Source of the DNA: Lachnospiraceae bacterium
Lineage (GTDB): Bacteria; Bacillota; Clostridia; Lachnospirales; Lachnospiraceae
Direction of reading: 5' to 3'
DNA: 64,000 nt
Assembly (NCBI GenBank): GCA_017436305.1
Contig: JAFSDJ010000087.1
Location: forward strand, 62,001-126,000
The position numbers and the translations under genes are program-made. A model generated the notes under the pieces. That model searched no databases, was not told where the DNA came from, and worked only from the letters and a program-made list of their open reading frames with translations. Position 1 is the first letter of the stretch. The number at the start of each line of letters is the position of its first letter. Shown one piece after another: positions 30,735 to 40,000 of this stretch.

Positions 30735-31150
30735 TTAACCGATAGATTTTACAACTTAGCATACTTTTTGGAAATACACCTGTAAGTAACAAATAAGTAA
30801 CAAAAAGTTATGGAAGAAGCGCAATTTCAGCGATTTTTTCAAATAATTAATTTTATGTTTCATATTATTTTCCTTTTAATTGAGGCGGCACCCTTTACGG
30901 GTGTCGTTCTTGCGTTTATGGAGAAAGTGGTTTGTATTGTTGCATTGCTGTTCTGGTGTTGGTAGCATTAGGATTTTTTGTGAATAATTTTCCAACTGCA
31001 TTTGGCTCCTGTTTTTTTACAACTTCATAGTGGATTTTTACATCTTACCATAGAGGGCATTGAGGCTCTCTTTTTTTCTGTTTATACTGTGAAAAACAAG
31101 AAAAACAAGTCAGATATAGTCAGGAAAGTAGAAAGATGGGAGAAGATTTA
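30735..31150. other. Prophage/host junction region, no gene seen
   Basis: About 400 bp of A/T-rich DNA between the endolysin and the host exporter. I see short direct repeats (aagtaacaaataagtaac, 30783-30800), a hairpin cggcaccc/gggtgtcg (30886-30906) and a terminator at 31052-31077. The right attachment site probably lies here, but the left site is outside the window, so it cannot be located. A 15-codon frame at 30919 is too short to call. Confidence 0.5.
31052..31077 (+). terminator. Terminator-like hairpin upstream of the exporter
   Basis: A 6-bp stem around agaggg (31052-31057) and the ctctct side (31066-31071), including one G-T pair, followed by seven T (31071-31077). It separates the prophage junction from the exporter genes. 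Confidence 0.5.
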
Positions 31151-32152
31151 ATGGAACAGGAATTACAAAACAAAAGAAGGGAAATGACCGAAAAGAAGGA
31201 AAACAACAGGGAAGTAAAATTTAAAGAAAATGTAATTGAAATAGAACACCTAAAAAAATATTATGGACAGATAAAAGCTGTAGACGATATTAGCTTTTGT
31301 GTAAAAAAAGGGGAGCTTTTTGGTTTCTTAGGTATTAACGGTGCCGGAAAATCCACTACTATTAATATGCTATGTACCTTATTTGCACCAACAGAAGGCG
31401 ACGCAAGGGTATGTGGGTACTCAGTATTGAAACAGCCTGAGGAAATCAGAAAAAGAATCGGCATTGTATATCAGAACAACTGCTTAGATGACAAGCTTAC
31501 CGTTTTAGAAAATCTTATGGTAAGAGGAAGCCTGTACGAAGCAAGCGGAAAAAAGGTAAAGGAAAACGCAGAAAGAGTCATTGAAGAATTAAGCCTTAAG
31601 GAAATTATTAAAAGACCTTTTGGGAAGCTGTCAGGAGGCCAGAAACGTAAATGTGAGATTGCAAGGGCACTGATGAACACTCCGGAAATATTGTTTTTGG
31701 ACGAGCCAACCACAGGCCTTGATCCTGCCACAAGAAAAAGTGTATGGGAAAACATGGAGGTACTTAGAAAAGAGCGGGATATGACCGTATTTTTAACTAC
31801 TCATTATATGGAAGAAGCTGCTAAGGCAAACCATATTGCCATATTGGATAAAGGAAAATTAAAGGAATATGGCACACCTTTTTCCCTAAAAGAAAGTTAT
31901 GCAAAAGACAGTCTTTTCATTCTGCCAAAGGCAGATAAGAGGGAAGATGTGATTTTGCAGCTAAAGAAGCAAAACAGGGAATTGTTAAAAAGGGAAAACA
32001 GACTGCTTTTACCTTTACATGGAACCTTGGAGGCGGTTGCTATTTTACAGCAGTTGCAAGGGCAAATAGAGGGATTTGAAGTGATGCAGGGAACGCTTGA
32101 CGATGTTTTTTTGAACGTGACCGGTAAAAATTTGCTGGACGTGGAAGCGTAA
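31151..32152 (+). CDS. ABC-2 exporter ATP-binding protein
   Basis: A 333-residue DrrA-like ATPase. GINGAGKSTTINM (Walker A), YQNNCLDD (Q-loop), KLSGGQKRKCEIARAL (signature), ILFLDEPTTGLDP (Walker B and D-loop) and LTTHYMEEA (H-loop) are complete. ATG 31151 is chosen because GGGAGAAG lies 5 nt before it; ATG 31136 has no site. A C-terminal domain of about 100 residues is typical of drug/lantibiotic exporters. It acts with the permease at 32230; the substrate is unknown. Confidence 0.88.
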   Translation: MEQELQNKRREMTEKKENNREVKFKENVIEIEHLKKYYGQIKAVDDISFCVKKGELFGFLGINGAGKSTTINMLCTLFAPTEGDARVCGYSVLKQPEEIRKRIGIVYQNNCLDDKLTVLENLMVRGSLYEASGKKVKENAERVIEELSLKEIIKRPFGKLSGGQKRKCEIARALMNTPEILFLDEPTTGLDPATRKSVWENMEVLRKERDMTVFLTTHYMEEAAKANHIAILDKGKLKEYGTPFSLKESYAKDSLFILPKADKREDVILQLKKQNRELLKRENRLLLPLHGTLEAVAILQQLQGQIEGFEVMQGTLDDVFLNVTGKNLLDVEA

Positions 32153-32229
32153 GTGAAGTAGGAAAATGAATTATGTAAACTGAAATATGTGAAAAATTAT
32201 GTAAACCAAGAAAGGGAATAGGTATAAAA

Positions 32230-33138
32230 ATGAGAACAACTTTACAACTGGTAAAACGAAACAGTCTTATGTATTTAAGAGATAAATCATCGGTATTTTT
32301 TTCCATGCTTTCCATGTTGATTGTATTGGGACTTATGGTAGTTTTTTTAGGAAATATGAACAGGGACAATGTGGTAAATTTGCTTTCTGAATATGGTGAG
32401 GACAGAAATACAGACATAGATATGGAAAATGCAGAGCATCTAATTGAAATGTGGACAGTAGCAGGGATTTTAGTGGTAAATGCGGTTATGGTTACTTTAA
32501 CTGTAATTGGTACACGGATTCAGGATGAGGAAAAGAAAAGGCTGCAAAGCTTTTACGTGGCACCTGTAAAGCCTGTGAAAATTGCATTAGGGTATATTTT
32601 CTCAGCGCTGTTCATTGGGACGATTATGTGTATTCTTACATTGGCAGTGGCAGAAGCATATATATTTTTTAAAGGTGGAAGTATTTTAAATTTAAAAGAA
32701 ACACTTACAGTTATTGGTCTGATTTTGTTAAATGTGTTTTTATATAGCTGTATTTTATTTTTTGTAGGCATGTTTGTTAAAAGCGATAGCGCATGGAGCG
32801 GGTTTGGTACTGTAATCGGCACGTTAGTAGGCTTTGTAGGTGGAATTTATCTTCCGGTGGGATTTTTACCGGAAAAAGTTCAGAACGTATTAAAAGCTCT
32901 CCCGGTACTTCATGGAAATGCTATGATGAGGGATATTTTTACAAAAAGAGCTTTGGAGGAAACCTTTGCAGGCATACCAAAAGAGGTTGTGACAGAATAT
33001 AAAAATTATATGGGAATTACAGTAGAAGTAGGAGGAGAAGTGGTTTCTTTGGAAATTCAGGTGGCATTTCTACTGGGATTTGCTATAATAATGATAATCG
33101 GCTCGATAATAGCATGGAAGAAATTTGACAGAAAATAA
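32230..33138 (+). CDS. ABC-2 exporter permease
   Basis: A 302-residue membrane protein with six hydrophobic segments. The first is SSVFFSMLSMLIVLGLMVVF; the ABC2_membrane signature region follows in the second half (VGGIYLPVGFLPEKVQNVLK, ALPVLHGNAMMRDIF). A 78-nt gap after the ATPase gene carries AGAAAGGG. The pair forms an exporter. Immediately downstream are an IR element and LytTR/DUF3021 genes that could regulate it. Confidence 0.85.
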   Translation: MRTTLQLVKRNSLMYLRDKSSVFFSMLSMLIVLGLMVVFLGNMNRDNVVNLLSEYGEDRNTDIDMENAEHLIEMWTVAGILVVNAVMVTLTVIGTRIQDEEKKRLQSFYVAPVKPVKIALGYIFSALFIGTIMCILTLAVAEAYIFFKGGSILNLKETLTVIGLILLNVFLYSCILFFVGMFVKSDSAWSGFGTVIGTLVGFVGGIYLPVGFLPEKVQNVLKALPVLHGNAMMRDIFTKRALEETFAGIPKEVVTEYKNYMGITVEVGGEVVSLEIQVAFLLGFAIIMIIGSIIAWKKFDRK

Positions 33139-33142
33139 GGAT

Positions 33143-33375
33143 GATGCCGGGGGCAAATAGCCCTGTTCACAATTTCAAATAGTCAATTTGTACAATCCAT
33201 TCTTTTAAGCTCCGCAATGCTAAACATTTCAGTAAGCTTCTAAACATTGATTATGTCAGCGAAAGCTTCCATAATCAATAGAGTCTTACTTTCATAGCAT
33301 AAAGTCACTTTCAAGAACAGATTGTACAAATTGACTATATAGTAACCTTCAAAAGGGCTATTTGTTCCTGGCATC
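33143..33375. repeat. Palindromic hairpin element, copy A
   Basis: About 233 nt. Ends gatgcc...aaatagccct and agggctattt...ggcatc pair (about 19 of 22). A second, perfect 19-bp pair is atagtcaatttgtacaatc (33179-33197) with 33320-33338. The inner hairpin has stem attgattatg/cataatcaat (33246-33255, 33270-33279) around the loop tcagcgaaagcttc. The loop is nearly the same in copies B and C while the stems differ. Confidence 0.8.
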
Positions 33376-33389
33376 TAAGGATAAAAAGT

Positions 33390-33827
33390 ATGAAAATAAG
33401 AATAGAAGATATAGGACCTAATGAAGAGGAAGAACTGATTCTTCGCTGTAGAAATCTGGACGACAACTTAATGCAGCTTATTTATGGTGTAAAAATGAAA
33501 ACACGGAAAATAAGCGGAAGTAAGGATGGCTCTATTACCATGATTCATCCGAAGGATATTTATTATTTTGAAGCAGTGGATAATAAGGTTTTTATGTATT
33601 TAAGCAAAGATGTTTATGAAACAAAAAGAAAGCTCTATGAAATTGAAAAGGAATTTGAAGGAACGGATTTTTTCAGGGCATCTAAGTCCGTTATTTTAAA
33701 TATTTCCAAGATTAAAAGTCTGGCAGCCGTTTTTAACGGGCGGTTTGAAGCAACTTTATTAAATGGGGAAAAGGTAATTATTTCCAGACAATACATGGGA
33801 ACTTTGAAAAATAAGCTGGGAATTTAA
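33390..33827 (+). CDS. LytTR-domain DNA-binding regulator
   Basis: A 145-residue protein. The C-terminal ~95 residues are a LytTR domain: GSITMIHPKDIYYFEAVDNKVFMYL, YETKRKLYEIEKEF, FFRASKSVILNISKIKSL, and FEATLLNGEKVIISRQY. There is no receiver domain; the N-terminus is a short charged segment. Single-domain LytTR proteins paired with DUF3021 membrane proteins form membrane-linked regulatory modules. The ABC exporter just upstream is a probable target or partner. Confidence 0.85.
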   Translation: MKIRIEDIGPNEEEELILRCRNLDDNLMQLIYGVKMKTRKISGSKDGSITMIHPKDIYYFEAVDNKVFMYLSKDVYETKRKLYEIEKEFEGTDFFRASKSVILNISKIKSLAAVFNGRFEATLLNGEKVIISRQYMGTLKNKLGI

Positions 33828-33837
33828 GGAGGAGCAT

Positions 33838-34287
33838 ATGAAAAGAGTAAAGGAGCTGCTTTTGACTTTTGCATTGGTTACAACAGGAGTGTTGCTTGCA
33901 GCAGCTATATTTATGACCATTTTCTGGCAGGGGGAGAAGGTGACAGGAGCCATCTTGTGGCAGATTTTGAGTGTGGCAGCACTTTGCAGTCTGGGTAATT
34001 TTATCTGGCCGGAGCGGGAAGTATCAAAAAAAGAATGGATTGTAAGGGAATTTATTCATTATTTTTATGTATGTGTCGTAGTTTTAGGTTGTGGCAGCAG
34101 ATTTGAATGGTTTTATTGGAGTAATCCCAGAATGGTTCTTCTTATGTTGCTAGCTATCCTTATGATATTTGTAGTAGTCATGTTTGTGATGATGCAAATG
34201 GATAAAAAGACTGAGAGGCAGTTAAATGAGCGACTTGAGAGTTTCAGGTTAGAGAGAGAAGAAGCGGAGAAAGAGGCGCAAGAATAA
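33838..34287 (+). CDS. DUF3021 membrane protein
   Basis: A 149-residue protein with four predicted transmembrane segments (LLLTFALVTTGVLLAAAIFMTI, WQILSVAALCSLGNFIW, YFYVCVVVLGC, MVLLMLLAILMIFVVVMFVMM) and a charged C-terminal helix. It follows the LytTR gene by 10 nt after TAAGGAGGAGC. LytTR-DUF3021 pairs are thought to form a membrane-inhibited regulator; the ligand is unknown. Confidence 0.78.
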   Translation: MKRVKELLLTFALVTTGVLLAAAIFMTIFWQGEKVTGAILWQILSVAALCSLGNFIWPEREVSKKEWIVREFIHYFYVCVVVLGCGSRFEWFYWSNPRMVLLMLLAILMIFVVVMFVMMQMDKKTERQLNERLESFRLEREEAEKEAQE

Positions 34288-34330
34288 GATACAGAACGTT
34301 ATGTGCGTAATAAGGGAGGTGTATTATGAT

Positions 34331-35674
34331 ATGAACTACTGCAAGCTTCAGATAGGCTGCATGCTGATTATCCTGTATATGGTATTTATCTACATAAAGG
34401 AATGCAGGAGACTGCGGCATAAGCATAAATGGTCTGTGTTTGACAGACTGTTGGGAGTGGGAATATTAGAGCTTTTATTTGATGGGCTGACAGCCTATAC
34501 GGTAAATCATTTGGAAAGTGTAGACAGCACGGTGAATATGGTGCTGCATCTGTTTTTTTTGTTAAGTCTTGATCTTTTTATTTTCCTGCTGTTCCTTTAT
34601 ATGATTTCCATCACAACCGGGTTACCGAAAAGAAGAAACAGGAGAATGCTTCTGTACAGCATGTTTCTGGTAAATGCCGCTCTGGTAGTGTGGAATATAC
34701 CAAAACTGGAATATCGAAAAGGCCAGCTGAGCAACTACTCAATGGGAATTTCCGTATATATCTGTTTTGTGATGGTTGCAGTATATAGCATGCTTGGTAT
34801 TTTTATCTTTTTCAGACGCTGGAGATATATAGAGGGGCATAAAAGAATTAGTATTTTTACCTACTTATCCGTGCTTGTCTGTGTTACCGGATACCAGATG
34901 TGTTATCCGCAATCCTTGATTAGTAGCATAGGCGTGACTATTATTATGGTGGGAACGTTTGTAAATCAGGAGAATCCTTCTGCGGTGGAACTTTCCTGGT
35001 ATCACCATGAAATGATTATGGGCTTTGCTACACTGGTGGAGAACAAGGATGGTAGTACAGGTGGTCATATCCGGCGAACCACCATGTATGTAAAGCTTCT
35101 TGCTGAGGAGTTGCGGCGCAGGGGCTATTACAAAGAAGTGCTGACAAAGGATTATATGAAAAATCTGTGTTTGGCTGCGCCCATGCATGACATTGGGAAG
35201 ATAGCTGTGCCTGATGTAATTCTGCAAAAGCCCGGAAAGCTGACGGAAGAAGAATATGAAGCTATGAAGCTTCATGCAGCTAAAGGCGGAGAGATTGTCC
35301 TTGAAACCTTCGGACATTTAGGAAACGAACAATATGCGCAGATGGCATATGAGGTGGCACGTTTTCATCACGAAAAATGGGCCGGAGGAGGCTATCCGGA
35401 TGGGTTAAAAGGGAAAGAGATTCCTCTGTGTGCAAGAATCATGGCAATTGCGGATGTATTTGATGCAGTATCGGAGAAACGGTGCTACAGGGAAGCACTC
35501 CCTTTGGAGCAGTGTTTTGAGATTATTATGAAGGGAAGCGGCACAGATTTTGACCCGGTTCTGGTAGAGGTATTTTTGGAAAGTAAGGAAAAAGTGGTGC
35601 AGGTTCACGAGGAAGCCAGTAAAAATGGAAAAAGAGAAGGAAAGTCATCAGTTGTGAAATCCCCATGTAATTAA
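34331..35674 (+). CDS. Membrane HD-GYP domain protein
   Basis: A 447-residue protein. ATG 34331 follows GGGAGGTG. The N-terminal ~220 residues contain about seven hydrophobic helices (IGCMLIILYMVFIYIKE onward). The HD-GYP domain starts near GGHIRRTTMYVKLLAEEL; APMHDIGKIAVPDVIL holds the HD pair and FHHEKWAGGGYPDGLKG the conserved HHE...GYP motif. Such domains degrade cyclic dinucleotides or related signals. The membrane part may sense a signal. All conserved residues look intact. Confidence 0.85.
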   Translation: MNYCKLQIGCMLIILYMVFIYIKECRRLRHKHKWSVFDRLLGVGILELLFDGLTAYTVNHLESVDSTVNMVLHLFFLLSLDLFIFLLFLYMISITTGLPKRRNRRMLLYSMFLVNAALVVWNIPKLEYRKGQLSNYSMGISVYICFVMVAVYSMLGIFIFFRRWRYIEGHKRISIFTYLSVLVCVTGYQMCYPQSLISSIGVTIIMVGTFVNQENPSAVELSWYHHEMIMGFATLVENKDGSTGGHIRRTTMYVKLLAEELRRRGYYKEVLTKDYMKNLCLAAPMHDIGKIAVPDVILQKPGKLTEEEYEAMKLHAAKGGEIVLETFGHLGNEQYAQMAYEVARFHHEKWAGGGYPDGLKGKEIPLCARIMAIADVFDAVSEKRCYREALPLEQCFEIIMKGSGTDFDPVLVEVFLESKEKVVQVHEEASKNGKREGKSSVVKSPCN

Positions 35675-35816
35675 GGGATGTAGAGGCAGCAAAAGAGGAA
35701 GAAATAGAAAAGCTCCTATATGGGTTACGGAAAAAGAGCATATGTTCTTTTTTGAATAAAAATATTATGATAAAGAAGAAATTATTTGGATAGTACAGAG
35801 TGTTACATTTGAAAAG

Positions 35817-35844
35817 GAAGCCTTAAAAAAAGGCTTCTTTTTTT
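35817..35844 (+). terminator. Terminator downstream of the HD-GYP gene
   Basis: gaagcc (35817-35822) and ggcttc (35832-35837) with a 9-nt A-rich loop, followed by seven T. Confidence 0.75.
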
Positions 35845-35929
35845 ATCTCTCCCTTTTATTGAGTCTGTTTTTTGTCTGAATCTCACAGTATTTCTTTAGA
35901 GCCTTTTTTAATCTATGTCCAGATTGCTT

Positions 35930-36060
35930 TTTAGGTTAATATCCAGTTTTTTTCAGCCTTTTTTTGCTGTTCGCCAGTCCGTTTTTTTAGCTGCTTTTTA
36001 GACTGTTTTTCAGGCTGTTTTTTAGGCTGTTTTTTTAGGCTGTTTTTTTAGGCCATTTTC
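35930..36060. repeat. T-rich imperfect tandem array
   Basis: Units of 13-16 nt resembling aggctgtttttt, with at least four clear units between 36008 and 36052 and degenerate ones before. It has no T-rich hairpin of its own and no coding potential. Possible origin is replication slippage. Confidence 0.6.
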
Positions 36061-36273
36061 CTTGTTTTTTTTGGCTATTTTTGGTTTTCTTGTATTCAAT
36101 AACATTACAACTAATAATGAAAGTAACTAAAAAATAAAATGAAAATAATAAAAACAAATAGTTCACTACATACATAAAAGTAACTAATAAAATTTTCTTA
36201 AAATAGTTCACATAACAAAAGTTTACATAAAAATAAAAAGCGTACGTTATACAAAAATAAAATAACAAGTTAA

Positions 36274-36678
36274 ACACAAGATATTGTGCTATGAAGTCAA
36301 TTTATAACAATATTATGTAAAAATAAGAACCACAAAAAAGATAAAATTATATTTAGAATTAACAAATATGTTTTGCGAATAGTTATAAAAATTCCAGGAA
36401 AAATAATTGAAGAAAATCTTTTTTAAAATAAATAAAATAACAGCATTCTAATCGTATTTTTTGGGGTTCATTTGTTATTATCCTAAAAGGATAGCAGTAG
36501 TTACCTAATTCAATGACTAAACTAGTCAATAGAAGTAAAGGCCAACATATAGATTGAATAACACATGAAAACACAAGATGTAGTGTACATAAAATGGCAA
36601 AATTTTGAAGATTATGTGTAAACCAAGAAAAAAGTCAGTAATTTAGTAAAAAAAAGAAATACTACAAGATATTGTGCT
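36274..36678. promoter_or_regulatory. Three similar operator-like dyads
   Basis: acacaagatattgtgct at 36274-36290, acacaagatgtagtgt at 36571-36586 and actacaagatattgtgct at 36661-36678. The core is a CACAA-N4-TTGTG dyad, weaker in the second copy. Repeated dyads suggest a shared DNA-binding protein upstream of purL. Confidence 0.4.
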
Positions 36679-36844
36679 TAAATGTTATGACAACCACCAT
36701 ATAAAGAATAAAAACGCGTGATATGAAAAAATAAGTAACTGTTTAGCAAGTTACAAAACACTTGCTGTTTTGTTGCGTATGAACGTGATTTGGGTGTGTG
36801 CAGGCTTCTTTTGCGTAGCAAAACTTTAAATGAGCCTACGAATT

Positions 36845-36877
36845 GTTATTGTTTATGAGGTACGAGTGAACAGTAAT
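36845..36877. repeat. Hairpin repeat upstream of purL
   Basis: gttattgtttat...gtgaacagtaat around the constant gaggtacga loop region. It is a near match to 57563-57595. It ends 39 nt before the -35 box of the purL promoter; the copy near galE ends 37 nt before its -35 box. Confidence 0.7.
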
Positions 36878-36916
36878 GAGCTGTTATCAAAATATAGAAA
36901 AATACTTCCATTTTGG

Positions 36917-36945
36917 TTGAAAAAGCAAGGAAAAATTTGTATACT
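36917..36945 (+). promoter_or_regulatory. purL promoter
   Basis: TTGAAA (36917-36922), 17-nt spacer, TATACT (36940-36945). Transcription should begin near 36952, about 67 nt before the purL start. I see no riboswitch in the leader. Confidence 0.7.
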
Positions 36946-37018
36946 GTAAAATAGATGTGCTCTTATTAAAGAAGGGTACCTTTAGCAATGGAAAACAACA
37001 AACAACGGAGGATTCATC

Positions 37019-40000
37019 ATGGCTAACGTGAAACGTATCTATGTAGAAAAGAAAGAGGATTTTGCTGTTAAGGCAAAAGAACTAAAAGAAGAAGTAACAA
37101 GTTATCTTGGAATAACTGGAATTTCTAAAGTAAGAGTGTTTATCCGTTATGATGTGGAAAACATTTCAGAGGAAGTTTTTGAAAAGGCTTGCAAGACAGT
37201 ATTTAGTGAGCCACCGGTAGACATTTTATTCCATGAAAACTTTGACATGGCTGAAGGAGCAAAGGTGTTCAGCGTAGAATATTTACCGGGACAGTTTGAC
37301 CAGAGAGCCGATTCCGCAGTACAGTGCGTTAAGTTCTTAAAGGAAGACGAAGATCCGATTATTAAGACTGCTGTTACCTATGTATTTGAAGGAAACATTA
37401 GTGATGAAGAATTTGAAAAAATAAAAGCATACTGTATTAACCCTGTAGACAGCAGAGAAACAGATATGGTAAAACCGGAAACTTTAGTAACAGAGTTTGA
37501 GGAGCCGGCGGATGTACTTATTTTTGATGGTTTTAAGGATATGAAAGAGACAGACCTTAAAAAGCTTTACGATTCCTTAGGACTTGCCATGACATTTAAG
37601 GATTTCTTACATATTCAGAATTACTTCAAAAATGAAGAAAAAAGAAATCCATCCATGACAGAAATTCGTGTGTTAGATACTTACTGGTCTGACCACTGCC
37701 GTCATACGACTTTTTCAACAGAGCTTAAAAATGTAGAATTTGCAGAAGGCTACTACAAAGAACCTATTGTAAAAACCTATAAAAATTACTTAGAGACAAG
37801 AGAAGAAATTTTTAAGGGCAGAGATGACAAGTTTGTTTGTCTCATGGATTTAGCTTTAATGGCAATGAGAAAGCTGAAAAAAGAAGGCAAGCTTCAGGAT
37901 TTGGAAGAATCTGATGAAATCAATGCTTGTTCTATTGTAGTTCCGGTAGAAATTGATGGAAAAGAAGAAGAATGGCTCGTATTTTTCAAAAATGAAACAC
38001 ACAACCATCCAACAGAAATTGAACCTTTCGGTGGCGCGGCTACCTGCTTAGGCGGTGCTATCCGAGATCCACTTTCAGGTAGAGGTTATGTATATCAGGC
38101 AATGCGTGTAACCGGTGCAGCAGATCCAACTGTACCTGTAGAAAATACATTGAAAGGAAAATTATCCCAAAAGAAGTTAGTACGTGGTGCAGCTGACGGA
38201 TATTCTTCCTATGGTAATCAGATTGGACTGGCTACAGGCTTCGTAAAAGAGCTTTACCATCCGGATTATGTAGCAAAAAGAATGGAAATTGGTGCTGTTA
38301 TGGGTGCAGCTCCAAGAAAAAATGTTATTAGAGAAACTTCTGATCCGGGAGATATTATCATTCTTTTAGGCGGAAGAACAGGCCGTGACGGTTGCGGTGG
38401 CGCAACAGGTTCTTCCAAAGTCCACACAGAAGCTTCCATTGAAACCTGTGGTGCAGAAGTTCAAAAAGGTAATGCTCCAACAGAACGTAAGATTCAGAGA
38501 TTGTTCAGAAGAGAAGAAGTTAGTAAGCTTATTAAAAAATGTAATGACTTTGGTGCAGGTGGTGTTTCCGTTGCTATCGGAGAGTTGGCAGACGGTCTTA
38601 TCGTAGATTTGGACAAGGTACCAAAGAAATATGCAGGACTTGATGGTACAGAATTAGCCATTTCTGAATCTCAGGAAAGAATGGCTGTAGTGGTAGATAA
38701 AAAGGATGTTTCACAGTTTTTAACTTATGCAGCAGAAGAAAACTTAGAAGCTGTTTCTGTTGCAGAAGTAACAGAGTCTCCAAGATTAATTTTAAAATGG
38801 AGAGGAAAAGAAATTGTAAATATTAAAAGAGCATTCTTAGATACAAACGGTGCACATCAGGAAACTGACGTAAAAGTAGATATTCCTTCAAAAGAAGATA
38901 ATTATTTTGCAAAACATGCTCTTTCCAAAGTAGAAGAGGCAGTAAAAGCAGGGGATGCCAAGAAAGCCTGGTTAGAAACTGTAAATGACTTAAACGTATG
39001 TAGCCAGAAGGGATTAGTTGAAATGTTTGACTCTTCCATTGGTGCAGCAAGCGTTTATATGCCATATGGTGGAAAATATCAACTTACTGAAACACAGACT
39101 ATGGTTGCCAAGCTTCCGGTATTAAAAGGAAATACAGACGTTGTAACTATGATGAGCTTTGGATTTGACCCATATTTATCAAGCTGGAGCCCATATCATG
39201 GAGCAGTTTATGCGGTACTGGAATCAATGTCTAAAATTGTGGCAGCTGGTGGAGATTATAAAAAAATCCGCTTTACCTTCCAGGAATATTTCAGACGTAT
39301 GACAGAGGATGCAAGCCGTTGGAGCCAGCCATTTGCAGCACTTCTTGGTGCGTATGATGCGCAGATGGGATTTGGTCTTCCAAGTATAGGTGGAAAGGAC
39401 AGTATGTCAGGAACCTTTAATGACATCGATGTACCACCGACACTTGTGTCATTTGCAGTAGATACAGGAAAATATCAGGAAGTTATCACACCTGAATTTA
39501 AACAAAGCGGTAACGCAGTTGTAAAATTAGAAATTCCAAAGAATGCTTATGATTTGCCGGATTATGAAAAAGCAATGGAAGTATTTGAAGAAGTTCATAG
39601 ATTGATTGTAGAAAAGACAGTAATGTCAGCTTATGCATTAGATTCAAAAGGTATTGCTGCTTCTGTAAGCAAGATGGCATTTGGTAACAAATTAGGATTT
39701 GAAGCAGAAGAAAGTCTTTCCTTAGAAGAATTGTTTAAAAATGAGTTAGGTAACTTAATTATAGAAATTGCTCCTGATAAAGTAGCAGAAATCAAAGTGT
39801 CTTATATTGTTGTAGGTAAGGTAACAGAAAGTGGCTTTACCTATAAGGATACAACTGTTTCCACAGAGGATGTATTAAAGGCTTGGAGTGAGAAGCTTGA
39901 AAAAGTATTCCCAACAAAGGCTGTAAAAGATGCGACTAAGGTTGAAACAAAACTTTATGACACTAATAACATTTATGTATGTAAGAATAAAGTGGCAAAA

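Larger units (their letters stand above)
35675..37018. other. 1.3-kb A/T-rich intergenic region, no gene seen
   Basis: No credible coding frame on either strand; the minus-strand frames consist of repeats and low-complexity residues. It contains a terminator (35817-35844), a T-rich tandem array (about 35930-36060), three similar CACAA...TTGTG dyads (36274-36678), small hairpins such as ttttgc/gcaaaa (36812-36826), a hairpin repeat (36845-36877) and the purL promoter. Confidence 0.6.

Noticed and set aside
30735-31150. Right attachment site of the prophage
   Set aside because: Short direct repeats are present, but the left end and integrase are outside the window, so no core sequence can be confirmed.
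36035-36277. Minus-strand open frame in the A/T-rich gap
   Set aside because: Lys/Phe/Tyr-rich low-complexity translation of the T-rich tandem array; no ribosome-binding site or family pattern.
36930-37018. T-box or purine riboswitch before purL
   Set aside because: The leader after the promoter is only about 67 nt, and a GGGTACC string is not the T-box motif; no aptamer-like multi-stem structure is seen.
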